Positions 1-7,631 of a stretch of 33,122 nt of DNA are shown here, in pieces. The notes beneath the pieces were generated by a model. It was not told the DNA's origin. It searched no databases and was given only the letters and a program-made list of their open reading frames with translations. The position numbers were made by a program, and so were the translations under genes. Location of the stretch: the NCBI GenBank assembly GCA_029850555.1, contig JARCRS010000099.1:1-33122 (forward strand), in the 5' to 3' direction. Numbering within the stretch: position 1 is the stretch's first letter; every line of letters starts with the position of its first letter. Origin of the DNA: an archaeon (GTDB taxonomy: Archaea > Thermoproteota > Nitrososphaeria > Nitrososphaerales > CADDZS01).

Positions 1-117
1 GTCCCCGCTCTTTCTCAGGATTCTCCTTCTCTCCGCGATTTCGCGGCTGGCAACGAACGATCCAGCTCCCCCGTGGACTATAATCCCATAATCAAGCTGT
101 GTTCGAGTTGTTTTCAT
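1..117 (-). CDS. Isoaspartyl peptidase/L-asparaginase, N-terminal fragment
   Basis: The first 39 codons of a leftward gene run off the window edge. The translation starts MKTTRTQLDYGIIVHGGAGS. The I(I/A)(V/I)HGGAG block is the N-terminal strand and loop of the plant-type asparaginase/isoaspartyl peptidase family, Ntn-hydrolases that self-cleave before a catalytic Thr and hydrolyse isoaspartyl dipeptides or asparagine. The catalytic Thr lies outside the window, so activity cannot be judged. ATG is the likely start, although a TTG lies directly upstream. The gene diverges from the PadR-type regulator across about 85 bp. Confidence 0.72.
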   Translation of the reverse strand, partial: MKTTRTQLDYGIIVHGGAGSFVASREIAERRRILRKSGD

Positions 118-167
118 CAATAAAGCCTGGAAAATGCCGATTTTGAAGAATTTTGATGTGTATTTAC

Positions 168-178
168 TCTTTTTAAAT
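168..178. promoter_or_regulatory. AT-rich TATA-like box between divergent genes
   Basis: A TTTTTAAA-type box is centred about 28 bp before the ATG of the PadR-type gene, the archaeal TATA-to-start distance expected for a leaderless or nearly leaderless transcript. The box is nearly symmetrical and could also serve the divergent asparaginase gene with a leader of roughly 30 nt. This is inference from spacing only. Confidence 0.4.
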
Positions 179-201
179 GGTCGTTGAAACGAGGTTGGTG
201 T

Positions 202-606
202 ATGTCAAAGAGTACAGCTAATGACGTGTTTGCTCCGAAGGGGCTGCTGAAGATGCTGATTTTGAAGATTGCGACTATGCGTGCGACGACAGGGGTTGAG
301 ATAATGGAGGAAGTCCCGAGAATGACGAACAATGTGTGGTCGCCCAGCCCTGGATCAGTCTACTATTTGCTCGGCGAAATGGAGGAAGCAGGTCTCTTAA
401 TTCATGTTCCAACTGGAGAGACGGGAATCAAGCGTTATATCTCTTCGGAGAAGGGCAAGCTTAACCTTGAGAACTTTAAGCTAGACGCTCAAAAAAATCT
501 CTACAAACAAATGATCATGCTAAAAGTTCTTTCTGATCTTGCGGATTATGGTGCAGTGTCCGATGCAATTTCATCACTAACAAACAAAATTGAGGTTCAA
601 AACTAA
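202..606 (+). CDS. PadR-family winged-helix transcriptional regulator
   Basis: A 134-residue DNA-binding protein. The N-terminal half carries the PadR winged helix: a hydrophobic helix (LLKMLILKIA), a recognition-helix region ending in SPGSVYYLLGEMEEAGLL (about residues 51-68), and a wing around GIKRYISSEKGK. The C-terminal helix would mediate dimerisation. PadR proteins are usually ligand- or stress-responsive repressors, but no ligand can be read here. ATG was chosen over an in-frame TTG 18 bp upstream because GAGGT precedes the ATG and the family motif then starts at the usual distance. No operon partner is evident; gar1 follows after 72 bp. Confidence 0.85.
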   Translation: MSKSTANDVFAPKGLLKMLILKIATMRATTGVEIMEEVPRMTNNVWSPSPGSVYYLLGEMEEAGLLIHVPTGETGIKRYISSEKGKLNLENFKLDAQKNLYKQMIMLKVLSDLADYGAVSDAISSLTNKIEVQN

Positions 607-678
607 AATTATTCAAACTCTGAAAAAGTTTCTCAATTTGACAACGCTTAAAAGTCGCTTGAGGAAAAACTCTGTAAT

Positions 679-1017
679 TTGCAGGAAGCGGGCACCGTTC
701 TCCATCTCGCGAGAAGTGGTAGACTGATCATCAAAGCTGATTCTCAAGTTCCAGATGGTAAGTTACTTGTAGATGAAGGCGGTCGTCGCGCTGGAAAAGT
801 GATGGAAACAATTGGGCCTGTCGCTTCTCCTTATCTTTCTGTTCAGCCTATGACCGATAGAATTGAAAGAGTCGTTGGTACGAAGCTCTATGTTTCAGAG
901 AGCCCATTAAGAGAGAATGTAGAACGCAGATTTTCTTCTCAGCGTGAGAGAAGACAAAACAAGTTTCAAAAAAGGTCTAGTCGCCAGCACGAACCGAGAC
1001 GGCCGAGAAATCGTTAG
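679..1017 (+). CDS. gar1: H/ACA RNP protein Gar1
   Basis: Gar1 is a core component of H/ACA ribonucleoproteins that guide pseudouridylation. It binds Cbf5 and controls substrate turnover. The 112-residue product has the expected small beta-barrel: GTVLHLARSGRLIIKA at the N-terminus and IGPVASPYLSVQP at about residues 45-57, then a basic Arg-rich tail (QRERRQNKFQKRSSR...) suited to RNA contacts. The start is TTG; the frame is open only from 652 and has no ATG in the right place. tfb follows after 28 bp in the same direction. Gar1-TFB adjacency is a recurrent archaeal arrangement and supports both calls. Confidence 0.9.
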   Translation: MQEAGTVLHLARSGRLIIKADSQVPDGKLLVDEGGRRAGKVMETIGPVASPYLSVQPMTDRIERVVGTKLYVSESPLRENVERRFSSQRERRQNKFQKRSSRQHEPRRPRNR

Positions 1018-1045
1018 GACATTGTAGATGGAGTCAGGATAGCAT

Positions 1046-2008
1046 ATGTATCCAATGAGAAGAGAAGAAGGACGTTTCAATGTTAGCGAATGTCCGAATT
1101 GCAAAGAGAAGCTCATTGGAGATGTTGACAGGGGGGAAATATTTTGCCCAAAGTGCGGGTTTGTTCTTCACGACCAGGCTATTGATCAAAGCGCCGAGTG
1201 GAAATCTGCCGACTACGAAGAAAGGATGAAGCGCTCGAGGGTCGGCCTACCAAGTACAAACACGCTTCACGATTTCGGACTAACGACAGACATTTCTTCT
1301 GATTTGAGAGATTCTCATGGAAAATATCTAGATCCTTACAACCGTCAGACAGCTCAACGGATGAAAAAGTGGCAGAGAAGGATCAGAACATCCTCCTCAG
1401 GAGAAAGAAGCCTCTCAATTGCGCTAGGCAAGATAACCGAAGCGGCTGATGTTTTAGGACTCCCATCTTCTGTAATCGAAGAAGCTTCACACATTTTCAG
1501 AAAGTCTGCAAAGGCAGCTGTTTCCAAAAGTAAATCGATCTCAGGAATGGCTGCCGCCTCGATATATTTAGCTTGCAGGAGAAGCAATGTGAATAGATCT
1601 CTCAAAGAGATATCGAAGGCAGCTGGGATTCAAAGTCGAGCAGCCGCGAAATATTACAGACTGCTAATAAATCAGGTCGAACACAACTACATACCTCCTC
1701 CGAGCGTTCAAAAGTACATTTCAAAACTTGTCAACAAAGAAAAGATCAATCCAAGAGTAGAGCGCCTAGCTCTCGATCTGGCTGAAAAAGCAAACGAAAG
1801 CGAGATCTCTAGCGGTAAAACCCCAGCAGGTCTCGCCGCAGCGTACGTGTACATCGCGTCAGTGCTAGCAGGGGAACACATTCCTCAGAGAGAGATTGCT
1901 GAATTTGCCGAGGTTACGGAGGTAACAGTTCGAAATAGATGTCGGGAGATTTTGGAGAAATTTGTTATTAGGCAAAGACTAAGAGTGGCTCCTGAAGCTT
2001 TGACCTAA
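1046..2008 (+). CDS. tfb: Transcription initiation factor TFB
   Basis: The archaeal TFIIB homologue, which bridges TBP-TATA/BRE DNA and RNA polymerase. The N-terminal zinc ribbon has CPNC (Cys16/19) and CPKC (Cys34/37). The B-reader/linker follows, with SAEWKSADYEERMKRSRVG at about residues 49-67. Two cyclin-fold repeats cover about 115-205 and 215-310 (SGMAAASIYLACR; TPAGLAAAYVYIAS). The C-terminal helix-turn-helix (QREIAEFAEVTEVTVRNR) recognises the BRE. The 320-residue length is typical. ATG at 1046 is preceded by GGAG; a second ATG nine bases downstream is possible. Only one tfb is seen here, though such archaea often have several. Confidence 0.95.
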   Translation: MYPMRREEGRFNVSECPNCKEKLIGDVDRGEIFCPKCGFVLHDQAIDQSAEWKSADYEERMKRSRVGLPSTNTLHDFGLTTDISSDLRDSHGKYLDPYNRQTAQRMKKWQRRIRTSSSGERSLSIALGKITEAADVLGLPSSVIEEASHIFRKSAKAAVSKSKSISGMAAASIYLACRRSNVNRSLKEISKAAGIQSRAAAKYYRLLINQVEHNYIPPPSVQKYISKLVNKEKINPRVERLALDLAEKANESEISSGKTPAGLAAAYVYIASVLAGEHIPQREIAEFAEVTEVTVRNRCREILEKFVIRQRLRVAPEALT

Positions 2009-2287
2009 AATATCAGAAGATATTCTGGTTTAGCGCCCTCTTTAGGCCGCAATCCGCAATGTTCGGCCTTTATCCCAAAGAAATCAAAGACTATGAGCCT
2101 AAAAGTACTTGTCCTAAAAAATGCGGTTGAGAAGTTCGAAAGTCCTATAATCAACGTATAGAGACATCGGCAGCCGATAGCCACGATCTGTGAGGTATAG
2201 AGCAGGTTTCTAAATGCATTAGCTAGACAAGAAGGTTTAATTCGTACCACCCCCTAATTTACACTTGCTCTAGATTTCTTATAGTCG

Positions 2288-2761
2288 GTGAACGTGGTGG
2301 CTACAATAGGTTCAAAACAAGAAGATGTGATGCTGCTCGATCTTACATCTAAAGTGTACAAGCTTGTGGTCGAGCATGGCAAAGATGGCGTACTGCAAAG
2401 TGAGCTCTGGAAGGAACTTACCCTGACTAGCAGGGACGGGTCGAGGCTTGCTATTCGCCTTGAAAGAAGAGGCATGATTCGAAGAGACAAATTGCTCGAA
2501 GCTGGTCGTTGGACCTACAAACTTACTGCGCTGCGAATGCCGGTTCATATAGAATCGATTGAAGGGGCTCCCTGCATAACTTGTCCTTACGAGAACAAAT
2601 GCTCTTTGACTGGAATCGTCAGCCCATTGTCGTGTCCCTGGATTGTCGAATGGGTCACAAAAGAATACGCAGAGATGACAAGACCTGAAGCTCCGATATT
2701 GAAGAAACCGATCTCGGCAAAGATAGTAAAAACTCCTGTAGCGGCCTCGCGCGTAAAGTAG
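2288..2761 (+). CDS. TFE-beta / Rpc34-like transcription factor with Fe-S cysteines
   Basis: A 157-residue protein with an N-terminal winged-helix domain (about 15-82; LQSELWKELTLTSRDGSRLA, then LERRGMIRR). A cysteine cluster follows: Cys96, Cys99, Cys105 and Cys116 in the pattern C-x2-C-x5-C-x10-C, with PLSCPWI around the last. This layout matches archaeal TFE-beta, the relative of RNA polymerase III subunit Rpc34, which binds a cubane Fe-S cluster and helps open promoters together with TFE-alpha. The start is uncertain: GTG at 2288, 2294 or 2297. The C-terminal tail is basic. The gene stands alone, 279 bp after tfb. Family assignment rests on domain order and cysteine spacing. Confidence 0.78.
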   Translation: MNVVATIGSKQEDVMLLDLTSKVYKLVVEHGKDGVLQSELWKELTLTSRDGSRLAIRLERRGMIRRDKLLEAGRWTYKLTALRMPVHIESIEGAPCITCPYENKCSLTGIVSPLSCPWIVEWVTKEYAEMTRPEAPILKKPISAKIVKTPVAASRVK

Positions 2762-2961
2762 CATTCTCTACCTACTTTACTCTTAACTCTCTTTCACTGT
2801 GTCGCTGGTCTTGTCGGCAAAACTCGGTTGATCACGTCACATAAAGGAATCAGATATTATTTCTCAATAGTTTTATCCCCACGTCGAGGTTTCTATACAA
2901 TGATATCACAAAAAATGAGATAGTTGGAGCTCTTCCTATCTATTTAATCCCCGCTCTCCCA

Positions 2962-3195
2962 CGAGCTCTACGTACATCTATACCAAATAGCTATTGTTTG
3001 TACCATGCCTAAATTTAGCCCTGTTTCCTTATTACAGAAAAAAACGGTGGGTGACATACTATCAGTAGAAAAAGCCATTGCTTTGTGGTACGCCTTAATT
3101 TGGGCTTCTTTCATGGTCGTAAAAAAATCCGCGGCGGACATACTATTTTGAAAATAAAGCCATTGCTTAACTCCCTTTCTTCCTTTTATATCGCC
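2962..3195 (+). repeat. Tandem ~84-bp repeat array, three copies (array 1)
   Basis: Three diverged head-to-tail copies share ordered modules. GACATACTA occurs at 3053 and 3137, with GTACATCTA at 2972. AGC(C/T)ATTG occurs at 2989, 3073 and 3158. GCCTAAA/CGCCTTAA occurs at 3007 and 3091. CTTTCATGGTC is at 3108, followed by an A-run and a G-rich step into the next copy. The spacing is about 20 bp from module 1 to 2, 18 bp from 2 to 3, and 81-85 bp between copies. The same modules in the same order occur on the opposite strand near 15.2 kb. No frame is conserved across copies, so this looks non-coding. Function is unknown. Confidence 0.75.
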
Positions 3196-3440
3196 TCCCC
3201 GTCAGTATTGTCTGTACATTCCACTGGGAAGAGCAAAAGTTGCGTTCTTTTCCACTTTGGTTTCTCCATTATATGCAAAGAAAGCTTTGTAAGGATCTTC
3301 CTGCCATGGATTTGAGCTCCTGATTTTTAGCCACATATAATTTTTAATGAAACAAATCTAAATACACATTTGACAGCTTGTCTATTGAATACTTGGATAA
3401 TTCCTCGTACCTCTCAGGAAAAATCGATTACCTCTTTCCA

Positions 3441-3460
3441 GAGTTTTGTTAACAAAACTC
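3441..3460. repeat. Perfect 20-bp palindrome
   Basis: GAGTTTTGTT is followed directly by its exact reverse complement, giving 10-bp arms with no spacer. It lies between array 1 and the 65-bp repeat. With no loop and no following T-run it is a poor terminator. A dimeric protein-binding site is a more natural reading, but that is inference. Confidence 0.7.
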
Positions 3461-3540
3461 ATCGTGCCAAGAACGCCTTTTTGACGGGCAATTAATCGAA
3501 ATGAATTCAATGATATCTAAAGCGCTAAGAATACTGAACT

Positions 3541-3605
3541 ATGCCCTAATTTCTCCCGCAGAGGCGCAGGATTAGCAATTGTATGTTTGTACTTCGGTTT
3601 TTCCG
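3541..3605 (+). repeat. 65-bp dispersed repeat, copy 1
   Basis: GCCCTAAT is followed by GGCGCAGGATTAGCAATTG and a TTCGGTTTTTCCG end. The 43 bp at 3563-3605 match the reverse complement of 14925-14966 with only about five differences and a one-base gap. The core contains AGCAATTG, the same module found in the tandem arrays. It sits at the downstream end of array 1, just as the second copy ends array 2. Confidence 0.8.
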
Positions 3606-3766
3606 CGAAGCGTTGAAAACCTTCTTGTTGATATTGAGAGCTGTTTGAGACGCTCACACTGAGAGATAGTAGAATTTCTTTCTTGTTTCCAATTGAATTT
3701 ACACCGACTAGCATATTTCCCACCTTTTAGTTGATTGAAAATCTAGAACGAGTGGAGCATTCGGAC

Positions 3767-4465
3767 ATGCGTCTTGAACAAGCGAAACGAGATTACTACA
3801 GGCGGCGGGCAAAAGAAGAAGGCTACAGGAGCAGAGCCGCTTTCAAGCTGAAGCAGATGAACAACAAGTACCATCTTATGAGGCGTGGTTCCAAAGTCAT
3901 CGATATTGGTTCTGCCCCCGGTGGATGGGCTCAAGTGAGCTCTGAACTCGTCGGAAACGTTGGACAGGTTATTGGGGTAGATCTTGAACCCGTAGAGCCT
4001 GTCTCAAAGAACACAACTTTACTTCAGGAAGACATCCTGTCTCCTTCGGTATCGGAGAGCATCTTGAATGCGCTCCGCGGCGAGAAAGCTGATCTAGTTC
4101 TGGCTGATCTTTCGCCAAAACTCTCGGGGGTATGGGACATGGATCACTACAAACAGATTGACCTTTGTAATTCAGTCATAGACATACTTCCCTCAATTTT
4201 GGATAAACAAGGTTCTTGCCTGATGAAGGCTTTCCAGGGCGATGAGTTTCAAAACCTACTCAAGCGAATGAAAGAGAGTTTTGATCGCGTAGAGATTTCA
4301 AAACCAAATGCGAGTAGAAAAGAGAGTAGCGAGGTCTACCTTGTAGGTTTGAATTTCACCGGGCAAGTTCCAAAACGGCTTTCTGAAGAACTTCCATCTT
4401 TGCATCCGTCCGAAGAGCATTTGGATTCAAGTGTGTCCGACTGGCAAGAAAGCCTAGGGACTTGA
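3767..4465 (+). CDS. rlmE: 23S rRNA (uridine-2'-O-)-methyltransferase, RlmE/FtsJ family
   Basis: A SAM-dependent RNA 2'-O-methyltransferase acting on the large-subunit A-loop region. The SAM motif is DIGSAPGGW (about residues 46-54). The KDKE tetrad is visible: Lys27 (RAAFKL), Asp114 (LADLSPK), Lys154 (CLMKAF) and Glu189 (SSEVYLV). ATG at 3767 was chosen because GTGGAG precedes it and the protein then begins RLEQAKRDYYRRRAKEEGY, as usual for FtsJ; an in-frame TTG at 3731 is the alternative. The domain normally ends just after the EVYLVGLNFTG strand. Here about 35 further residues run antisense into trm1, a 110-bp convergent overlap. Confidence 0.93.
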   Translation: MRLEQAKRDYYRRRAKEEGYRSRAAFKLKQMNNKYHLMRRGSKVIDIGSAPGGWAQVSSELVGNVGQVIGVDLEPVEPVSKNTTLLQEDILSPSVSESILNALRGEKADLVLADLSPKLSGVWDMDHYKQIDLCNSVIDILPSILDKQGSCLMKAFQGDEFQNLLKRMKESFDRVEISKPNASRKESSEVYLVGLNFTGQVPKRLSEELPSLHPSEEHLDSSVSDWQESLGT

Positions 4466-5576
4466 GTTTCTCCAAGACTGCAGTAATTTTCGGCATTGAT
4501 GTTCCTTTTTTCAAGTGAATAGAAGTTAGGTCATAATAGAGCGGGAGGTCAAGTTCTTCGGCAAAAAGAGATTCTTTTGAGATTTCTCTGCATCTAGAAA
4601 GAAACTCGGGTGATTGGATGCGTCCGATCCAGAGAGGCCCTCCTATCCCCAGGCGACCTCCTTTTTCAGGACTCCCTTTACCACAATTAGGACAAATTAA
4701 AGGTAGTGAACCGGGCTGCATATCGTCAGAATAGTTCCTTTTGCCCATGCGGGAGTCTTGCCTTAACGAGAAAAATTGGTCCCTTGAAATAATCGAGCGA
4801 TAACCACATCCGAAGCAATGAAGAATGAATCCGATCTTCTTCTCGTTTTCTTTGGAATGGGAGTTTCCAACTTTGATTGATAGATAAACGCGAAAATAAT
4901 GCATGTCGTGGTGGCAAAATATGGGTTCGATTCCAGTTTCAAGTCTCATTGCCATCTGGGAAGCAAGTCCAAAGAGCAATCTCATGCCTACTTCGTGACA
5001 ATAGTCAGTTCGTAGCGAAAGGCCGAGATATTTTCTCAATGCAACTTTTGGATAGACGCCACAAAGGAGGGCGCTATCCGTCGCTGTGAGGGAAAGCATT
5101 CCTCCGTCCTTTACCGAGCGAAGGGCCGAGTCAATATAATCACTAGGAGTGCCAAAGGGATCTACATCGACAAAATCAAAGCGTTCGCCCTCGTTTTGTA
5201 TTCGCGACGTAAGAAATGAACACACCTCCGAATGCGAAAATACGCATTTGTCCTCTAGCTCGTTTAACTCTGCAGATTTCTTCGCAAATTCTAGGGCTCT
5301 TGAATTAATGTCGTTTAGAAATACTCTATCTACTAAAGTAACCTCATTAGCTACTCTAATTCCTCTTGCTCCTGTCCCCGCGAGTGAATCAGCGAAAGTC
5401 AAATCGGAGCCTTTTGCTCGTTTTTCGGAAGAGTAGGCGCTATAGCAGACAATAGAGATGTCTCGGACGAATTTGCCTCTGGGATTGAAAAAGGCAGGAA
5501 TCATTTTCGGCTCGTCTAGCGATGGAACCGCTAGAGCTGTCTTGCCTTCTTTGTAAAGTGTTGATGCGAATGACAT
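4356..5576 (-). CDS. trm1: tRNA (guanine26-N2)-dimethyltransferase Trm1
   Basis: Methylates G26 of tRNA using SAM. Visible features are EGKTALAVPS and FFNPRGKFVRDISI at the N-terminus, the Rossmann segment FADSLAGTGARGIRVA, the catalytic-type DVDPFGTPSDYIDS, two Cys pairs (HCFGCGYRS and ICPNCGKG) that probably bind zinc in the C-terminal domain, and the closing SRTHLNPNALRTDAKM typical of archaeal Trm1. About 406 residues from ATG at 5576; a GTG 18 bp upstream would add six. The last ~35 codons overlap rlmE on the other strand, and both ends look genuine because the THLNPNALRTDAK motif falls inside the overlap. Confidence 0.93.
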   Translation of the reverse strand: MSFASTLYKEGKTALAVPSLDEPKMIPAFFNPRGKFVRDISIVCYSAYSSEKRAKGSDLTFADSLAGTGARGIRVANEVTLVDRVFLNDINSRALEFAKKSAELNELEDKCVFSHSEVCSFLTSRIQNEGERFDFVDVDPFGTPSDYIDSALRSVKDGGMLSLTATDSALLCGVYPKVALRKYLGLSLRTDYCHEVGMRLLFGLASQMAMRLETGIEPIFCHHDMHYFRVYLSIKVGNSHSKENEKKIGFILHCFGCGYRSIISRDQFFSLRQDSRMGKRNYSDDMQPGSLPLICPNCGKGSPEKGGRLGIGGPLWIGRIQSPEFLSRCREISKESLFAEELDLPLYYDLTSIHLKKGTSMPKITAVLEKLKSLGFLASRTHLNPNALRTDAKMEVLQKAVLELAR

Positions 5577-5669
5577 TGCTCTATCTTTGAACACTCTTAA
5601 ATTGGCAAAGTACTCAATACTTCACACTTTTCCCGTTCCTCAATCGCACATGGAGCAACTAGAAAGAAA

Positions 5670-6275
5670 TTGTCAGTCGAAGCACCAAATCCAAAAAGTA
5701 GCACAAGGATATGGCTCATAACCGGAGATCCTGGCAGCGGGAAAACTACAGTAATCTCAAAGGTCATTCTCAGGGCAAAGACTCATGGTTTCACTGTTGG
5801 CGGCGTTCTCACGAGAGAGGTCAGAAACCATGGCGAAAGGACGGGCTTTCTGCTATTGGACATTGCTTCAGAAGAGTCTTCGAGCCTAGCAAGCACTGAA
5901 CGCATGCCAGGGCCTAGAGTCGGAAAATATCGTGTCAATTTGAAAACACTCGCGACGCTTGCCCAAAAGGCATTGGAGCATGCAAAGGCAAGCTCTGATA
6001 TCGTTGTCTGCGATGAGGTCGGACCGATGGAGCTCTTCAGTCCCGAGTTTAGACGCGGCGTGGGCGAAGCGGTTCTAAAGTCAGGCAAGCCCTGCCTTTG
6101 CGTTGTACATAAGAGACTTGCCGATCCCTTGATAGAAGAATTGAAGAATAATCAGGAATCGAAACTTTACGAAGTAACCTTCGAAAATAGAGATAATCTT
6201 CCGGATGAAATTTGGATGGAAATGCTCGAATACTTGAGAAAAAATGCCGAGAAACAAGGAAAGAGTGAGATCTAG
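5670..6275 (+). CDS. THEP1-type nucleoside-triphosphatase
   Basis: A 201-residue P-loop NTPase of the THEP1/NTPase_1 family, which hydrolyses ATP, GTP and other NTPs. Its physiological role is poorly known. The Walker A motif is GDPGSGKTT (about 19-27), followed by GGVLTREVR. VVCDEVGPMEL is the Walker B region, with the family-typical EVGPMEL, and CVVHKR lies further on. The start is TTG; an ATG at 5650 is out of frame and soon terminated. The gene sits 5 bp before rnhB in the same direction, so the two are probably co-transcribed. Confidence 0.88.
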   Translation: MSVEAPNPKSSTRIWLITGDPGSGKTTVISKVILRAKTHGFTVGGVLTREVRNHGERTGFLLLDIASEESSSLASTERMPGPRVGKYRVNLKTLATLAQKALEHAKASSDIVVCDEVGPMELFSPEFRRGVGEAVLKSGKPCLCVVHKRLADPLIEELKNNQESKLYEVTFENRDNLPDEIWMEMLEYLRKNAEKQGKSEI

Positions 6276-6280
6276 GATAC

Positions 6281-7012
6281 TTGATAGTTGCGGGAGTGGA
6301 TGAAGCAGGAAGAGGCTCGGTCCTCGGTCCTCTCGTGGTCGCGGGAGTCGCTATCGAAGAAAGAGACATTCCAAAACTAAAGGCACTTGGAGTAAAAGAT
6401 TCGAAGCTTCTACTGCCCCCTAAACGTAGGAAACTAGTGCGAGACATAAAGAAACTCGCCGTTCAAATTGCATGGGAGAAAATAGAACCCCGAAGAATTG
6501 ACGCAGTTGTAACCCAGGGGTTTAGGCTATTTCGCCTAAATTATCTTGAAGCTCAATATATGGCGCGTGTCCTAGAGAGATTGAAATTTGACCTTGCGTA
6601 CGTTGACTGCTGTGACACCATTCAAAAAAGGTACGGTAATCTCGTGGCAGACTTGTTGTTTGAGAGAATAAAAGAGAAAACAAATGCAACTGTGGAGTTA
6701 GGCGAGACTAATAAGTACAGAAAGAAGATTGTGAGCGAGCACCACGCCGATGCAAATTATCCAGTCGTGTCTGCGGCCTCAATAGTTGCAAAAGTTAGGC
6801 GGGACGCATGCATTTCACTCCTTCACAGAAAGCACGGAATATTCGGAAGTGGGTATCCTTCTGATCCAGACACTAAAAAGTATCTCAGGGGGTTTGTTGA
6901 GAGAGCCGAGATTCTTCCATCAATAACTCGTCTCTCTTGGGTGACGATCAGAAATCTATACCAACCCGTCAACGGGCAAATAAAACCAATAAACGAATTT
7001 TCTAGAGATTAA
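6281..7012 (+). CDS. rnhB: Ribonuclease HII
   Basis: Removes RNA from RNA-DNA hybrids and excises single ribonucleotides from DNA. The carboxylates are all visible: Asp7 and Glu8 in VDEAGRG, Asp109 in AYVDCCD, and Asp157 in HHADANYPVVSAASIVAK. The GSGYPSDPDT segment is also typical. 243 residues, slightly longer than many archaeal homologues because of a C-terminal extension (QPVNGQIKPINEF). The TTG start has AGGAT just upstream and matches the expected N-terminus one residue before IVAGVDEAG. It ends one base before the stop of the convergent signal peptidase gene. Confidence 0.95.
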   Translation: MIVAGVDEAGRGSVLGPLVVAGVAIEERDIPKLKALGVKDSKLLLPPKRRKLVRDIKKLAVQIAWEKIEPRRIDAVVTQGFRLFRLNYLEAQYMARVLERLKFDLAYVDCCDTIQKRYGNLVADLLFERIKEKTNATVELGETNKYRKKIVSEHHADANYPVVSAASIVAKVRRDACISLLHRKHGIFGSGYPSDPDTKKYLRGFVERAEILPSITRLSWVTIRNLYQPVNGQIKPINEFSRD

Positions 7013-7013
7013 T

Positions 7014-7631
7014 CTATGCCGCGGGTCTAGTAGTGCTCTTTTCTGATTGCATTTTCTCCAGGTATACTTCACCGACTAGAGCCAAAAGAATGAAAGTAGC
7101 AATCGTGACATTGTACGGATACTGCGTCACGTAGCCTGCTATAGGGAACTGGAGCATGACCTGCCCTACATACATTGACTGATTTATGTCGCAGTCGATG
7201 ATTAGAATAGAGCCCGCGGGTCCACAAATCGAGTATTGGTTATTGTCCCCCTTTGTGGTGAGAATCCTCTGTCCTTCAGCATTTGTTGAGATATTGACGA
7301 TTCTATGAATCACAAAACACGGGATATTGGCGTCCGTGACCAAGGTTGGAGGGGCTCCGCTCTGACATGCCTCGGGGGAGAGAAGAGCTTCTAGCGGAGT
7401 AAAAACGATGACATCGCCGACTTGGAGCTTATCAAAGGGTGTCTTCGCTATCATCTCGATCGAGCCGGATAGAATCGTTGGCTGCATGCTCGGCCCAGAT
7501 ACAATCGTAAACGGCTCCGATTCATTTGTAATCACTATTACTGAAGCATACGCGAGGAGTATAATCGCGATCGGGACGAGGTAAATGAGGTAGGAAAGAT
7601 ACTTTCTACTTTTCTTCGGATAGCTTGTCAA
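7014..7631 (-). CDS. Signal peptidase I, archaeal/ER type
   Basis: A membrane-bound peptidase that cleaves signal peptides from exported proteins. An N-terminal membrane helix covers about residues 12-34. The nucleophile Ser48 lies in SGPSMQPT, His109 in FVIHRI and Asp129 in TKGDNN, the Ser-His-Asp arrangement of archaeal and eukaryotic enzymes rather than the bacterial Ser-Lys. A second membrane helix lies near the C-terminus (about 172-190). The TTG start overlaps the fibrillarin stop as TTGA, suggesting translational coupling to the nop5-flpA genes upstream. The functional reason for that pairing is not obvious. Confidence 0.9.
   Translation of the reverse strand: MTSYPKKSRKYLSYLIYLVPIAIILLAYASVIVITNESEPFTIVSGPSMQPTILSGSIEMIAKTPFDKLQVGDVIVFTPLEALLSPEACQSGAPPTLVTDANIPCFVIHRIVNISTNAEGQRILTTKGDNNQYSICGPAGSILIIDCDINQSMYVGQVMLQFPIAGYVTQYPYNVTIATFILLALVGEVYLEKMQSEKSTTRPAA

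Larger units (their letters stand above)
2762..3766. other. Gene-free kilobase holding repeats
   Basis: About 1 kb with no convincing reading frame on either strand. It contains a three-copy array of an approximately 84-bp repeat, a perfect 20-bp palindrome and one copy of a 65-bp repeat, described separately. The remaining AT-rich sequence, notably 3200-3430, shows nothing I recognise. A TATA-like ACCTTTTAG at 3722-3730 is well placed for the rlmE gene. Confidence 0.6.

Noticed and set aside
2005-2250. 81-residue minus-strand open frame between tfb and the TFE-beta-like gene.
   Set aside because: Composition is unlike the neighbours, it has no motif, it has no clear ribosome-binding site, and it overlaps the tfb stop.
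2962-3195. CRISPR array.
   Set aside because: Units are diverged throughout with short conserved modules; there are no identical repeats with unique spacers and no cas genes nearby.
3085-3315. 76-residue plus-strand open frame in the repeat region.
   Set aside because: It runs across the tandem repeats in a frame that is not conserved between copies.
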